Shown piece by piece: positions 39,977 to 49,474 of a DNA stretch of 64,000 nucleotides. The DNA comes from Streptomyces sp. NBC_00390 (GTDB taxonomy: Bacteria > Actinomycetota > Actinomycetes > Streptomycetales > Streptomycetaceae). A program made the position numbers and the translations under genes. Under the pieces are notes generated by a model, which was given only the letters and a program-made list of their open reading frames with translations, was not told the origin of the DNA and made no database searches. Position 1 is the stretch's first letter; each line of letters opens with the position of its first letter. The stretch is taken from contig NZ_CP107945.1 in the NCBI RefSeq assembly GCF_036057275.1, positions 682,001-746,000 of the forward strand, written 5' to 3'.

Positions 39977-41620
39977 TCAGAGGGTGCCGGCGAGTGCGAT
40001 GGAGCCGAGCGGGGTGGCCGCGATGCTCTGGATCGTGGGCACGGTGACCGGGTTCGTGAAGATGTTGCCGGCGGTGTTGCGGGAGGTCTGCACGACCCGG
40101 TTGTCGCTGGTGGTGAAGGCGAACTCGACGTCGTGGTCGACGCCGGCCGCGCCCACCGACGTGACGGTGATGTTGCCGAGGTGGGCCGTCAGGTCCTTGA
40201 CGGGGCTCCAGACGCCGGTGGCGCGGCGGGCGGTGTGGTACTGGCGGGTGCCGTTGTCCGTGGCGAGGGCGATGTGGGCGGTGCCGCCCATGCCGGCCAT
40301 GGCCACGGAAGAGACCGGGCCGGTGGCGCCGGAGGCCTGGGCGACGTCGCCCCAGACGGACCAGTGACCGGCGGTGGTGCGCAGGGTGTGGTGGGCCTTG
40401 CCGCCGGTGACGGCGACGACCTGGAGCTCGCCCCCGGTGTTGGCGGTGGCGATCGAGGTCACGCCGCTCATGGGGCTGCTCACGGAGGCGACGTCACCGA
40501 AGGGGGCCCACGAACCGTTCGCGCGGCGCACGGTGTGGAAGACCTTGCCGTCGGCGACCGCGACCAGCTGCATCTCGGTGCCGGTGGAGACGGCGGACAG
40601 CTGAGTGACGTTGGAGAGTACGCCGGCGACGGCACCGACGTCACCGAACGTGCCCCACGTGCCGTCCGCCTTGCGGATGGTGTGGTAGATGCGGCCGTTG
40701 GTGCCGAGCGCCACCACGTGGGTGTCGCCGTTGATCCCGGCGACGGTGGCGGTACGGACGCCGCCGATGTTCCCCGCCTTGGACTGGACGTCGGTGAAGC
40801 CGGTCCAGGAGCCGTCTTCCAGGCGGATGCCCTGGTAAAGGGAGGTGCCCGCCTGAACGACGGCCTCCGTCTTCCAGCCGGCGGTCAGCGAGCGGACCTC
40901 CGCGGACCACACGCTCAGGTTGTCGGCCCGCGCGGAGATGGCCCCGGTGCGGGTCTCGGCGGTGGCAGTGCCAAGGCAACCACCCTGCCAGGAGCGGCTG
41001 TTGACGCCGACGAGCTGGCCAGACGCGTTGAGGAGGGGACCGCCGGTGTCGCCCTTGCAGAGGACGTCGGAGCCCTTGCCGGTGATGGTGATGGTGCCGG
41101 TGTCGGACGCATTGGTGGTGAAGGTGCCCGTGTGAAGCTTGTCGGGTACCCACTCGGTCTTCGTACGTCCGAACCCGGCCGCGGTGAGGTCGGTGCCGGC
41201 TGCGGGAGCCGAGGGGGCCAGCCTGGTCCACGGGAGACCAGTGGCGGCGGTGGCCAGCCGGGCGAGAACCAGGTCGCGGTCGGTACGGGGCACGAGGTCG
41301 ACGACCTCGACGGCCCTGCCGTCAGACAGCGTGGCGATGGACTTCAGCGCCGGCTTGCCGGCCGGGACCGACGTACCGGGGGTGCCGGCGAAGCAGCTGG
41401 CGGCCGTGACGATCCAGTTCGCGTCGACCAGGGTCGCCGTGCAGCCACGGGAGTTGGCCTCGTCGCCGATGTTCAGCTTCACAATGGACTTGTACTGGTC
41501 GGCCGGAGCCTCGGGACCGGCCACCGCAAGGGCGGGGGCGGCCGAGATCAGGCCTGCGGCGACCGCGGTGGCGGAGAGCAGACCGGTTATCCGCGCCGGG
41601 CGCAGACGGGGTGCAAGCAT
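39977..41620 (-). CDS. Secreted trypsin-like (S1) protein with degenerate triad and C-terminal propeller-like repeats
   Basis: A 547-aa exported protein with a signal peptide cut near residue 32 (APALA). Residues about 38-245 have the chymotrypsin fold. At the TAAHC position the sequence is TAASC (Ser75 for His), Asp116 is kept in DRDLVLARL, and GDSGGP reads GDTGGP (Thr192 for Ser). It is therefore probably not a working serine protease. From about residue 250 there are 45-50-residue repeats with WTGFTDV, WGTFGDV, WAPFGDV and WSVWGDV turns, resembling tectonin/lectin-like propellers. It likely binds a surface ligand. GAAGGAAG precedes ATG 41620. The 174-aa secreted protein gene lies 116 bp upstream. 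Confidence 0.85.
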   Translation of the reverse strand: MLAPRLRPARITGLLSATAVAAGLISAAPALAVAGPEAPADQYKSIVKLNIGDEANSRGCTATLVDANWIVTAASCFAGTPGTSVPAGKPALKSIATLSDGRAVEVVDLVPRTDRDLVLARLATAATGLPWTRLAPSAPAAGTDLTAAGFGRTKTEWVPDKLHTGTFTTNASDTGTITITGKGSDVLCKGDTGGPLLNASGQLVGVNSRSWQGGCLGTATAETRTGAISARADNLSVWSAEVRSLTAGWKTEAVVQAGTSLYQGIRLEDGSWTGFTDVQSKAGNIGGVRTATVAGINGDTHVVALGTNGRIYHTIRKADGTWGTFGDVGAVAGVLSNVTQLSAVSTGTEMQLVAVADGKVFHTVRRANGSWAPFGDVASVSSPMSGVTSIATANTGGELQVVAVTGGKAHHTLRTTAGHWSVWGDVAQASGATGPVSSVAMAGMGGTAHIALATDNGTRQYHTARRATGVWSPVKDLTAHLGNITVTSVGAAGVDHDVEFAFTTSDNRVVQTSRNTAGNIFTNPVTVPTIQSIAATPLGSIALAGTL

Positions 41621-41736
41621 GGTTCTTCCTTCGGTGAACAGGTTCGTGGGGAAGCGGTCGAGTACTGACCGGAGGCGCGTCCGGCCGCCGTTCAAGTCGG
41701 TGGTCCTGGCTGACCCCTGCCAGTGCCGTACGGGCG

Positions 41737-42261
41737 TTACTTGGAGGTCCGGATCTCCATGAGCATGAACTCGCGGCCCTGCTCGTCGGCGCTCTCGCCG
41801 ACCGAGGTCCAGGAGTTCTTGTTCACGTCCCACGTCTTGCGCTCCGCGCCGACCGTCATGTCGACCTGGGCGGAGTAGTCGTTGCCCTTGATGACGAAGA
41901 CCGAGGGGATTTCCAGGGTCAGGTAGCCGGTGGTTCCGGTGACCCGGAAGCAGATCTTCTCGTTCGAGCGGGACCAGACCTCCAGGAGGTCGGTCGCGCT
42001 CGCGCAGTCGGCGAGGAGGATGTGGCCGTCACCGCGCTTGAGGGTGATCTTCTGCTCGGCGAGGATCTTGTCGGCGTTCGGGTAGCCGAAGTCCTCGATG
42101 GCGTACCCCGGGCCGTCCTCGGCGACGGCCTTCATCGCGGTGGCGTCCGTGGCGGTCCCGCCCGCGGCGGCACCGTTGGCGCCCGTGATCGCCAGCCATG
42201 CAAAGGCGCCGGCGGCCGTGGCCGCGGCCACCGTGCGGACGAGCTTCTTGCGTGCCTTCAT
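41737..42261 (-). CDS. Secreted protein of unknown function (174 aa)
   Basis: A basic N-terminus (MKARKKLVRTV) and hydrophobic core with a likely cleavage after NGAAA (near residue 33) mark it as exported. The mature 140 residues are beta-rich, with two cysteines (LLADCASATD and KICFRVTG) that could pair outside the cell. No known family was recognised. It precedes the degenerate trypsin-like gene in the same direction and may be co-expressed with it. Confidence 0.7.
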   Translation of the reverse strand: MKARKKLVRTVAAATAAGAFAWLAITGANGAAAGGTATDATAMKAVAEDGPGYAIEDFGYPNADKILAEQKITLKRGDGHILLADCASATDLLEVWSRSNEKICFRVTGTTGYLTLEIPSVFVIKGNDYSAQVDMTVGAERKTWDVNKNSWTSVGESADEQGREFMLMEIRTSK

Positions 42262-42866
42262 CCCTACCCCAGTCTTCAGTTCCGGTTCACTGCCCGGAAA
42301 GTTCCATACGGATGCGAAGGCTCATGTCCAACCAACAAGAGGTGCACCAAAGACGGGTGTTCTCTCCTTGGAAGCCCCCAACTTCCTCCGGGATCTTAAC
42401 CGCACACCTGGAACGGAAATCAAGTCCAGAAAAACGAACATGACAGCCGGTCAGTCAATTCCGCCGCATTGGCGGTGACGCGAGGACGTCCGCTCACCGA
42501 GCGCCGTACGGGGTGGGCTCAAGCGCAGCGAAGGGCTCCGGCGGGCCTCTGGGCAAGTGACTTGACTCACACAGATCGGAGGCGTCGACCAGGGAGTATG
42601 TACCACTCAGGGGACTTGTGCCCGATTTGGGTGGCCAATCCGCTCCCGGGTGACACCCCGCCAGACCGGGCCGCATAAACGAACGTTGATTGTCCATCAT
42701 CTATCGTCTGGCCAAAGCAGCGTGTCCCGGGTAGGTTCATGCTGCGCGCCTCCCGGACCTCGCAATGCGTTCCATGGTCCGGCGATTGAAACGCGACTCA
42801 TAACTTGCCGCCCTGGACGCGCCGCACTCTTTGCTGCGTGCCATGCGCCGATAGCGAAGGACCGTT
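42262..42866. other. 605-bp divergent intergenic region
   Basis: Lies between the leftward secreted-protein gene and the rightward ALF-repeat gene. It is less GC-rich than coding DNA, especially near 42400-42440 and 42660-42720. It must hold both promoters; no clear box pair or gene was identified. Confidence 0.4.
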
Positions 42867-45800
42867 TTGGACACCATTTATTGGAGTAGGCGGCGCATTC
42901 TCGGCGCCATCGCGGCCACCGCGGCCGTCGTCACGACTTCCAGCCTCGTTCTCAACCCCACGGCAGCCTGGGCCGAGACCGAGCCTCCGGAAGCCGACCC
43001 GCTCCGGCTGCCGGACACCGACCGCGCCAAGGTCGTCAAGGCATGGGTGCTGGGGGGTACGGCCGTTCGCGCCGCCGCCGCCGTCGCGCTGGCCGGCTCC
43101 GACGCCGACGTGCAGAACTTCCTGGCCGTCAAACTCGCCTCGGAAACCGCGGTGGACAACCGCGCCGCGCTCCTTGGCAGCCTCGCGAAGGCCGGCAAGG
43201 GGACGCGTCGCGAGGTCACCGCCGTGCTCAACGGCAGTGACTCCACCGTCTCCGCCTTTCTCCAGGGCGGCTTCAAGTCCGCCCTCCTGGAGGACCTGCG
43301 CGTGGCCGCCGCCACGACGATCGCCACGGGCGGCAAGGCCGTGGTCAAGGCGGGCAACGCCGCCCTCACCGACGGCTCCCAGGCCGCGCTGGAGAAGTTC
43401 CTCACCGCGGACCGGTTCACGGCCCGTCTGGAGGACATGCGCGTCGAGTCCGCCAAGCTGTTGATGCTGGCGGGCCCGGAGGTGCAGAAGTACGCCAACA
43501 GGGCGCTGTCGGGCACGGAAACCGAGATCGAGTGGTTCCTCGAAACCGGCCAGCACATCGCCCGAGCCCGCGATCAGGAACGGTCCAAGATCGAAGAGCT
43601 CCTCGCCGTCGCCACGCGCGAGGGCAAGGCTGCCGAATTGAAGACGAAGCAGGCCGAAGAGGCCTGCGCCCAGGCCGTGGCCGCCGCCTCCAAGGCCAAG
43701 GAGGCCGCGCAAACCGCCGAGGCCGAGGCGCGCCTCGCGGAGAACGACGTCGTGCGGGCCGCCCGGTCAGCCCGCAAGGCCGCGGAGGCCGCGAAGGGGG
43801 CGTCCGACGCGGCCCGGATGGCGACCAACGCCGCCAACACCGCCATTCAGGCTTCCCGTCGCGCCGCGAACGCCGCGATGGCCGCGAGCCAGGCGGCGGC
43901 CGCCGCGGGCACCGCCGCGTCAAAGGCGTTCAATTCGGCCATCGCCGCCTCCAGGAATCTGGAGAAGTCCGCCGAGGCCAAGGCACTGGCCGGCGAGTGC
44001 CGGAAGATCGCCCGATGGGTCCGGCTCACGGCGGATGAGGCCACGCGCGCCGCCGACTACGCGGACCAGGTCGCCAAGGAGGGTGGCAAAGCCGCCGGCG
44101 CGGCACGCGACGCCGCCGACGCGGCAGAGACTTCCCGGCGCGCCGCGGAGAGCTCGGCCGGTGTGGCCGATGCGGAGGCCGCGGAAGCCAGGCGCCAGGC
44201 CCAGATCGCCAAGGCCAACGCCACGATCGCCACCAACGCCGCCGGAACCGCGCAGGCCCTCGCGACCGCGTCCGCAATCGCGGCGCGCGACGCCCGCAAC
44301 GCCGCCTACAGCGCGGCCGCCCACGCGGAGAAGGCCGCGGACGCCGCAGACTGGGCCGTCCAGTACGCCGGCCAGGCGGTGGACCACGCGAACAAGTCCA
44401 CCGAGTTCGCCAACGAGGCGACCAAGGCCGCCAATATGGCCACGGAAGCGGTCGTCCAGGCGCTCAAGGTCGAGAAGGACGCGCGCGAGGCCGAGCAGCA
44501 GCGGCTGGACCACGAGACCCGGCAAGGGATGGAGGAGATGCGCCTGTTCGCCCAGGCCGACGCCCTCGACAGGGCGGAGAGCGAGGCCAAGCGCAGCCAG
44601 GCCGAGCAAACCTCCCAGGTGACGAGGGACCTCATCGCGCTGGCCGAGTCGGCGCTGCGGGGCGGGAACCTGGCAGGGGCCGCCGCCGCGGGACGCAAGG
44701 CGGCCCTCGCCCTCGTGGACTCCCACGGCATCTGGTCCCGGGAGGCCGCGCAGTTCGCCCTGGCCGGTACGGACGCCGACGTCCACGTCTGGATCGACGG
44801 CGACCGGCAGATCGCACAGCGCCAGGACGACCGGGAGACCGCCCTCCACCTCGCCCGCACCTCCTGCTCGAAGGTCGGCTTCGCCGCGACCGCGGCGCTG
44901 CGGAGCAGCGATCCCGACGCGGCGGCAGCGTTCCTGCGCACCGGTGCCATCGAGGCGGCGGCCATGGACAACCGTGTCATCGTCGCGCAGCTACTGGCCG
45001 ACAAGCCCGGCCGCGCGGTGACCGAGGCGGCGAACGCCGCACTGAACGCCGGAACGCCCGAGGCGCTGCACCAGTTCCTCTTCGGTACGTTCGAGAAGGC
45101 CCAGCGGGAGGACGACGCGGTGGCCGTCGCGGCCCTCCTCCAGACCGCGGGGCCGTACACCAAGGCCTATGCCCAGGCAGTGCTCGAGGGCCCCTCGTGG
45201 ATGCGCCGGAAGTTCCTCGCCACCGTCCAGTACCAGACCGCGCAGCTCGACCACGACTTCGCCACCCACGTCGCGGCCATGCAGGGTGCCATCGCCGCGG
45301 CCGCGAAGATCGCCGATAAGGCGCAGGAGGACGCCGCCCGCGCCCAGGAGGCAGCCGCTACGGCCCGCAAGGCGGGCGAGGAAGCACAGATGTGGGCGGG
45401 GAAGGCGCAGGAGGCGGCCACTCGGGCCGTCGCCTCCGCCCAGAAGGCGGACGCATACGCGAACCAGGCCGAGGAGTCCGCCCGCAACGCCCAGGCTTCG
45501 GCCGACAGGGCGAAGCAGCAGGCGGCCGCCGCCCGCACCGCCGCCCGCTCGGCGAACTACTCCGCCAACCGGGCACTGGAATCAGCCCGCAGTGCTCGTG
45601 CATCCGCCGACTCGGCCATGGAATCGGCGAGCAGAGCCCGCCACGCCTCGCTCGAGGCGGGCCAGAACGCGGCGGACGCGGCCACCGCGGCCAGTCAGGC
45701 CCGCCAGGAGGCCAACCGGCAGCGGGACAGGGAAAGCACGGCAGCGGCCGAGCAGGCCGCGAAGGAGATGGAGCTGCACGGAATCGCCAAGACGAACCCG

Positions 45801-46211
45801 GCCGACACCTCCGAGAACGACATCTTCTCGTTCAACCCGTCGAAAAAGGACTGGCAGGACTGGTCCAGGACCACGCACGATTGGGCCTTCGTAACCGGCA
45901 CGCTCGGTGCCTATGTCGGTATCGCCGCCGGGTGGAGCGGCGCCAAGCCACTCCAGTACGCGGCCCTCGGCCTGGGTGGTGTCACCACGCACCTTGACAT
46001 CGCCAGCGCGATCTGCGCGTTCAACGGCTACGGATGGGAGAGTGAGGAGTTCGAGAACGCCGCCGGGCTCGCGCTGTTCAGCATGGCCACCCTCGGACTG
46101 GGAAGTCGTCTCAGGGTGGTCAACGCCTCGATCTCCCACAGGACCGCCGAGCTCACGAACGCCGCGTTCGACGCGTGGGGAGCGATCATGAACCGGATGA
46201 CCGCCCACTGA
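42867..46211 (+). CDS. Giant secreted ALF-repeat, alanine-rich coiled-coil protein
   Basis: A 1114-aa protein starting at TTG 42867, with GAAGGA about 6 nt ahead. The N-terminus (SRRRILGAIAATAAVV) looks like a Tat signal, cut near residue 35. Short ALF repeats of about 45 residues (VALAGSDADVQNFL, VLNGSDSTVSAFL, ALSGTETEIEWFL) occupy about 55-240 and again 620-790 (ALAGTDADVHVWI, ALRSSDPDAAAAFL). Two long Ala/Glu/Lys coiled coils (about 240-600 and 800-960) separate them. The last 130 residues differ: NPSKKDWQDWSRTTHDWAFVTG, then a glycine-rich hydrophobic segment. Such C-terminal tips often carry effector or adhesin domains; this one was not recognised. Confidence 0.82.
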   Translation: MDTIYWSRRRILGAIAATAAVVTTSSLVLNPTAAWAETEPPEADPLRLPDTDRAKVVKAWVLGGTAVRAAAAVALAGSDADVQNFLAVKLASETAVDNRAALLGSLAKAGKGTRREVTAVLNGSDSTVSAFLQGGFKSALLEDLRVAAATTIATGGKAVVKAGNAALTDGSQAALEKFLTADRFTARLEDMRVESAKLLMLAGPEVQKYANRALSGTETEIEWFLETGQHIARARDQERSKIEELLAVATREGKAAELKTKQAEEACAQAVAAASKAKEAAQTAEAEARLAENDVVRAARSARKAAEAAKGASDAARMATNAANTAIQASRRAANAAMAASQAAAAAGTAASKAFNSAIAASRNLEKSAEAKALAGECRKIARWVRLTADEATRAADYADQVAKEGGKAAGAARDAADAAETSRRAAESSAGVADAEAAEARRQAQIAKANATIATNAAGTAQALATASAIAARDARNAAYSAAAHAEKAADAADWAVQYAGQAVDHANKSTEFANEATKAANMATEAVVQALKVEKDAREAEQQRLDHETRQGMEEMRLFAQADALDRAESEAKRSQAEQTSQVTRDLIALAESALRGGNLAGAAAAGRKAALALVDSHGIWSREAAQFALAGTDADVHVWIDGDRQIAQRQDDRETALHLARTSCSKVGFAATAALRSSDPDAAAAFLRTGAIEAAAMDNRVIVAQLLADKPGRAVTEAANAALNAGTPEALHQFLFGTFEKAQREDDAVAVAALLQTAGPYTKAYAQAVLEGPSWMRRKFLATVQYQTAQLDHDFATHVAAMQGAIAAAAKIADKAQEDAARAQEAAATARKAGEEAQMWAGKAQEAATRAVASAQKADAYANQAEESARNAQASADRAKQQAAAARTAARSANYSANRALESARSARASADSAMESASRARHASLEAGQNAADAATAASQARQEANRQRDRESTAAAEQAAKEMELHGIAKTNPADTSENDIFSFNPSKKDWQDWSRTTHDWAFVTGTLGAYVGIAAGWSGAKPLQYAALGLGGVTTHLDIASAICAFNGYGWESEEFENAAGLALFSMATLGLGSRLRVVNASISHRTAELTNAAFDAWGAIMNRMTAH

Positions 46212-46266
46212 ACGACGGCGTACCGAAACACCTTGAGGGGCCCGCGGCAGAGATGCCGCCGGCTCC

Positions 46267-46717
46267 TCAGGGCGTCGCCACCGGAGTGTTCTCGTCCGTG
46301 CCTCGGGCGCGTCCGCGCCGGTACGCCCTCCGCGTGCGCCGGCCGCCACGGCCGGGTGCCGCCGTCAGGGCCCGGGAGATCGACACCGCCGTGAACATGG
46401 CGGCGAGTCCGGCGGCCACGGACTCGCGCTCCGGGGCCCGCTGTCCTTCGCCGGCCGGTAGGCCGGCTCGCGTACCTCGTCCGTGCAGTAGGCGCACAGT
46501 TCGAGCATCCAGTCGTGCATCGTGGTCATCCGGTAGCGCAGGACCTGTTCGGGTCTGGTGTACCAAGGCAGGGGAAGCAACATCGCGTTCCTGGGGGTGG
46601 GCCCGGGCCGGTGGACCAGACGCCACAGGGCGGCGATGCCGAGCAGCGGGTTTCCCACCCGGTCGATCAGCCCGGTCCGTAGGCCGGTACGAGCCCCGAC
46701 TCCGATCATCAGCCCGC
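46267..46717 (-). pseudogene. Decayed C-terminal copy of the MAB_1171c-type membrane protein
   Basis: Leftward frames here repeat the end of the neighbouring intact gene. RMTTMHDWMLELCAYCTDEVREPAY (near 46500) matches its RMTDIHDRMLELGAYCSEEVRADAY. After a frame change, ESVAAGLAAMFTAVSISRAL (near 46400) matches its ESVAFGLAAMFTAAADARAL. No start codon or membrane segments remain. It looks like a tandem duplicate reduced to its last 120 codons and frameshifted. Confidence 0.65.
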
Positions 46718-48097
46718 TCACCGACACGAAAGGCGCGCCAGGCTGTCGTTCAGCGCCCGGTCCCGGTCCGCCCAGCCGGCATTCTGACGAGGTGGCGGCC
46801 TGACCAACAGGCCGCCACCTAAGGCGGCCTCCATGTCGGCAGCCCCGTCCGGCGACTGCCCAGAGGGATGCCGGTCCGGAGTCGGGGTATCTGCCGCTCC
46901 GGCAGGAGCCCGAGGCATGACGGCCAGGGCCGGAAGAGCCCGGGAGATGCCGACCAGAAGGTCGCGGTACTCGGCTTCGGCGGCCCGCAGCGCCCGAACC
47001 GCCACCACGCCCTGTTCCTTGTCGGCGGGCATCGCGAGGGCGCGGGCGTCCGCCGCCGCCGTGAACATGGCGGCCAGGCCGAAGGCGACACTCTCGGCCT
47101 CCGTCCTGCCGCCCTCGCGGGCCCGGGCGTAGGCGTCCGCCCGTACCTCCTCCGAGCAGTACGCCCCCAGCTCCAGCATCCGGTCGTGGATGTCGGTCAT
47201 CCGGTCCGTGAGGCGCCGGCCCGGGCCGGCGTTCCAGGGAGTGGAGAGCCGCATCGGGCTCCGGGGACCACCGTCGCGGCATATGGTCCGCCGCAGGGTG
47301 CCCAGGGCACGCAGGGTCCACAGAGGCCCGAACAGCCGTGCGGTGATCCAGGGTCCGACGATGGGGATGAGGAAGCCGACAGCAACGAAAAGGGTGCCGA
47401 GGCAGGCGAACGACACGGCCGCCCGGTTGAGCGGTTCCCAGTCACGGCCGCTCCAGGCGGCCACGACCGCGGCCAGTTCGGCCATACCGTAGGTGACGTT
47501 GGTCAGGAAACCCACGGCCAGGACGGTGAGCCCGATGCGCAGCAAGCCTCCGGCCGGTGTCCTCCGCTCGGGGCGCTCCCTGCGGATGTCGCGCGCCCAT
47601 TTCCAGCACGCGGCGGCCGCAGCGGCGGCAGCGGCGGTGACGGCGAACAGGCAGAGCAGCACCATCTCGCGCATGAAGGGAGTGTTGGCGTAATACGTCT
47701 CGAAGTCACGCTGCCGTTCGACCGGCGCCTCGCCCCGTACGAAACAGCCGATGAGCAGGATGGTCACGACACCGTGGCCCCAGATCCAACGCCTGACCCG
47801 GCGGCGTGTGTGGGGGAGGACCTCCACGTCCTCGCGCCAGTTCTCCATGAGGACCCGGCAGGCACACGCGTGGGCGGAGAGGATGCAGTAGACCAGCGCC
47901 GCCGAGAAATTGCTGACGCCCGTCATCTCGTTGACGACCGTGATCGTCGGGGGCGCCGAGAAGAAGAACGCCGCGGCCTGCAGGAAGATCACGGCGTTGA
48001 CGCTGCGGACCACGGGGCTGCGCCAGCGCCTCACCAACGAGGGAAGTTTGACGACCAGCACGATGCCGAGCGCGGCGGCCGGGAGGTAGAGATTCAC
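46718..48097 (-). CDS. MAB_1171c-type (DUF6545) putative transporter
   Basis: A 459-aa membrane protein with about seven hydrophobic helices in the first 270 residues, starting NLYLPAAALGIVLVVKLPSLVRR. A cytoplasmic C-terminal region follows with RMTDIHDRMLELGAYCSEEVRADAYARA, the conserved DUF6545 segment. GTG 48097 lies 13 bp after the metallopeptidase-like gene. In Streptomyces this type sits with an ImmA/IrrE-like protein and an XRE regulator, as here, so the three probably act together; the substrate or signal is unknown. Confidence 0.83.
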   Translation of the reverse strand: MNLYLPAAALGIVLVVKLPSLVRRWRSPVVRSVNAVIFLQAAAFFFSAPPTITVVNEMTGVSNFSAALVYCILSAHACACRVLMENWREDVEVLPHTRRRVRRWIWGHGVVTILLIGCFVRGEAPVERQRDFETYYANTPFMREMVLLCLFAVTAAAAAAAAACWKWARDIRRERPERRTPAGGLLRIGLTVLAVGFLTNVTYGMAELAAVVAAWSGRDWEPLNRAAVSFACLGTLFVAVGFLIPIVGPWITARLFGPLWTLRALGTLRRTICRDGGPRSPMRLSTPWNAGPGRRLTDRMTDIHDRMLELGAYCSEEVRADAYARAREGGRTEAESVAFGLAAMFTAAADARALAMPADKEQGVVAVRALRAAEAEYRDLLVGISRALPALAVMPRAPAGAADTPTPDRHPSGQSPDGAADMEAALGGGLLVRPPPRQNAGWADRDRALNDSLARLSCR

Positions 48098-48110
48098 GCT
48101 TTCTCGCCCG

Positions 48111-48686
48111 TCATCCTCTGAGCGACGCCCAGATGCGGCCGGCCACTCCGTCGAAGGGTGTCGTGCTACGCCTGCCCTCCAGGCAGGACCTGACCCGGTC
48201 GGCGAGCATCCGGCCGAACCTCTCTGCACGCCGCTCCTCTTCGAGGTCCGGCTCCGTACGGGCGGCGACGTAGGCGACCGCGTCCGCAAGGCTCCAGCGG
48301 TCCCCCAGCATGCGCGCCGCGGCCATCGCACCGGCCGCGCTGCCATGACCGCAATGCCCCTCCTTCAGGTGCCACAGTTCGTGCCCCAGGATCACGACCT
48401 GGTGCAGTGGCGAGGTGTTCGCCTCGAGGGCGACCAGGTCGTAGTCGCCCATGTCCAGCCACAGGCCCGTCACCGAGCCCGGCGGGAACTCCTCCAGCAT
48501 CAAGTGCACTTCGCGCCCGCTGCTCCGTGCCGCACACGCGCAGATCGCCTTCAGCAGCTCCACCGGCTGCTCGGGAACCGGCTGCGGCAGCCCCATGAAC
48601 AGCGCGTCGCGATACCGCTTCATCTCGCGCGAGACCCCCACCCGTGCCACCCGTCCCTCGTGCCGGATGCACAGCCCCCCATGCAT
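48111..48686 (-). CDS. ImmA/IrrE-like metallopeptidase (toxin-component-like)
   Basis: A 191-aa protein with a zinc-protease motif HELWH (102-106) followed by LKEGHCG. The preceding GLWLDMGDYDLVALEANTSPLHQVVI is the usual strand and helix of ImmA/IrrE-type peptidases. ATG 48686 follows AAGGA; a TTG at 48740 that overlaps the upstream stop is an alternative and would couple translation. Relatives cut XRE-type repressors; the gene directly upstream encodes such an HTH protein. Confidence 0.8.
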   Translation of the reverse strand: MHGGLCIRHEGRVARVGVSREMKRYRDALFMGLPQPVPEQPVELLKAICACAARSSGREVHLMLEEFPPGSVTGLWLDMGDYDLVALEANTSPLHQVVILGHELWHLKEGHCGHGSAAGAMAAARMLGDRWSLADAVAYVAARTEPDLEEERRAERFGRMLADRVRSCLEGRRSTTPFDGVAGRIWASLRG

Positions 48687-48736
48687 CGTTCCTTGCGCGT
48701 TACCGCGGGTGAGCCGTGGTGTCCACGCCGCCGCGA

Positions 48737-49474
48737 TCAATCGACGTCATTGTGCGCCACCGCTGTCTCGAGGGCGGCCCGGGCCTCCCTGGCGCGCTCC
48801 TCCCGGGACCGCCGCGCCACTGATTCGATCAGGGCGATCAGGGGCTGAGCGGTGTCGTCCGGTACGTCGGCCAGGGCCCGGGTGGCGTACGCGACAACGC
48901 CGAGCGAGGGATCCAACTCGCCCGCCGGACCCGCCGTTCGCAAGCGCCGCAGGTCCTGGTCCTGCCGCTCCACGGTCCGCTCCAGCAGGTCCTTGTGGAT
49001 CTGCTGAAGGACGCGGTCCAGCGCCTCGGCGGGCTCGGCGACCAGGAACTCGATCTTCTCCCCGAAGAATCCCGCGATCCCGGCGGCGTGGTCGAGGTTC
49101 GGAGCGCGGCCCGTCTTGATCATCTTGTCGAGCCACTGCGCGCTCGTTCCCGCGCCGGCCGCGATCTCCGCCAGGGAGTACGCCCGCCTGCTGCCGTCCG
49201 CGGCCGCGCGCAGCCGCGTCGCGCGCAGGAACAGAATCCGCTCGACCACGCGCCGGTGGCGCGCCTCGACCACGTCCACACCCGGGCCGGGCCCACCGAG
49301 CCGCTCGCCACGCAACAACTCCCGTACCTCCTGCGCCGCCACCCCCGAGGCATACGACAGCCCGCCCTCGCCCTCCACCCGCAGCACGTCCCCGCGATTC
49401 AATCCCATGCGGTCCAGCAGCGAGTCGATACGACGCACCGTTCCCACGAGGTCCCGAGCCGGCCCACCACTCAC
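48737..49474 (-). CDS. XRE-like helix-turn-helix regulator
   Basis: A 245-aa cytoplasmic protein. Residues about 75-140 form the DNA-binding part, with YSLAEIAAGAGTSAQWLDKMIKTGRAPNLDHAAGIAGFFG matching an XRE helix-turn-helix. The long C-terminal half is helical and charged. GTG 49474 has GGAG about 5-6 nt ahead. It heads a leftward set with the metallopeptidase-like and MAB_1171c-type genes and is the probable substrate or partner of the peptidase. Confidence 0.8.
   Translation of the reverse strand: MSGGPARDLVGTVRRIDSLLDRMGLNRGDVLRVEGEGGLSYASGVAAQEVRELLRGERLGGPGPGVDVVEARHRRVVERILFLRATRLRAAADGSRRAYSLAEIAAGAGTSAQWLDKMIKTGRAPNLDHAAGIAGFFGEKIEFLVAEPAEALDRVLQQIHKDLLERTVERQDQDLRRLRTAGPAGELDPSLGVVAYATRALADVPDDTAQPLIALIESVARRSREERAREARAALETAVAHNDVD

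Noticed and set aside
39836..41668. Rightward 610-codon frame opposite the trypsin-like gene
   Set aside because: Antisense to a protein with a signal peptide, S1 fold and repeats; composition is typical of a shadow frame.
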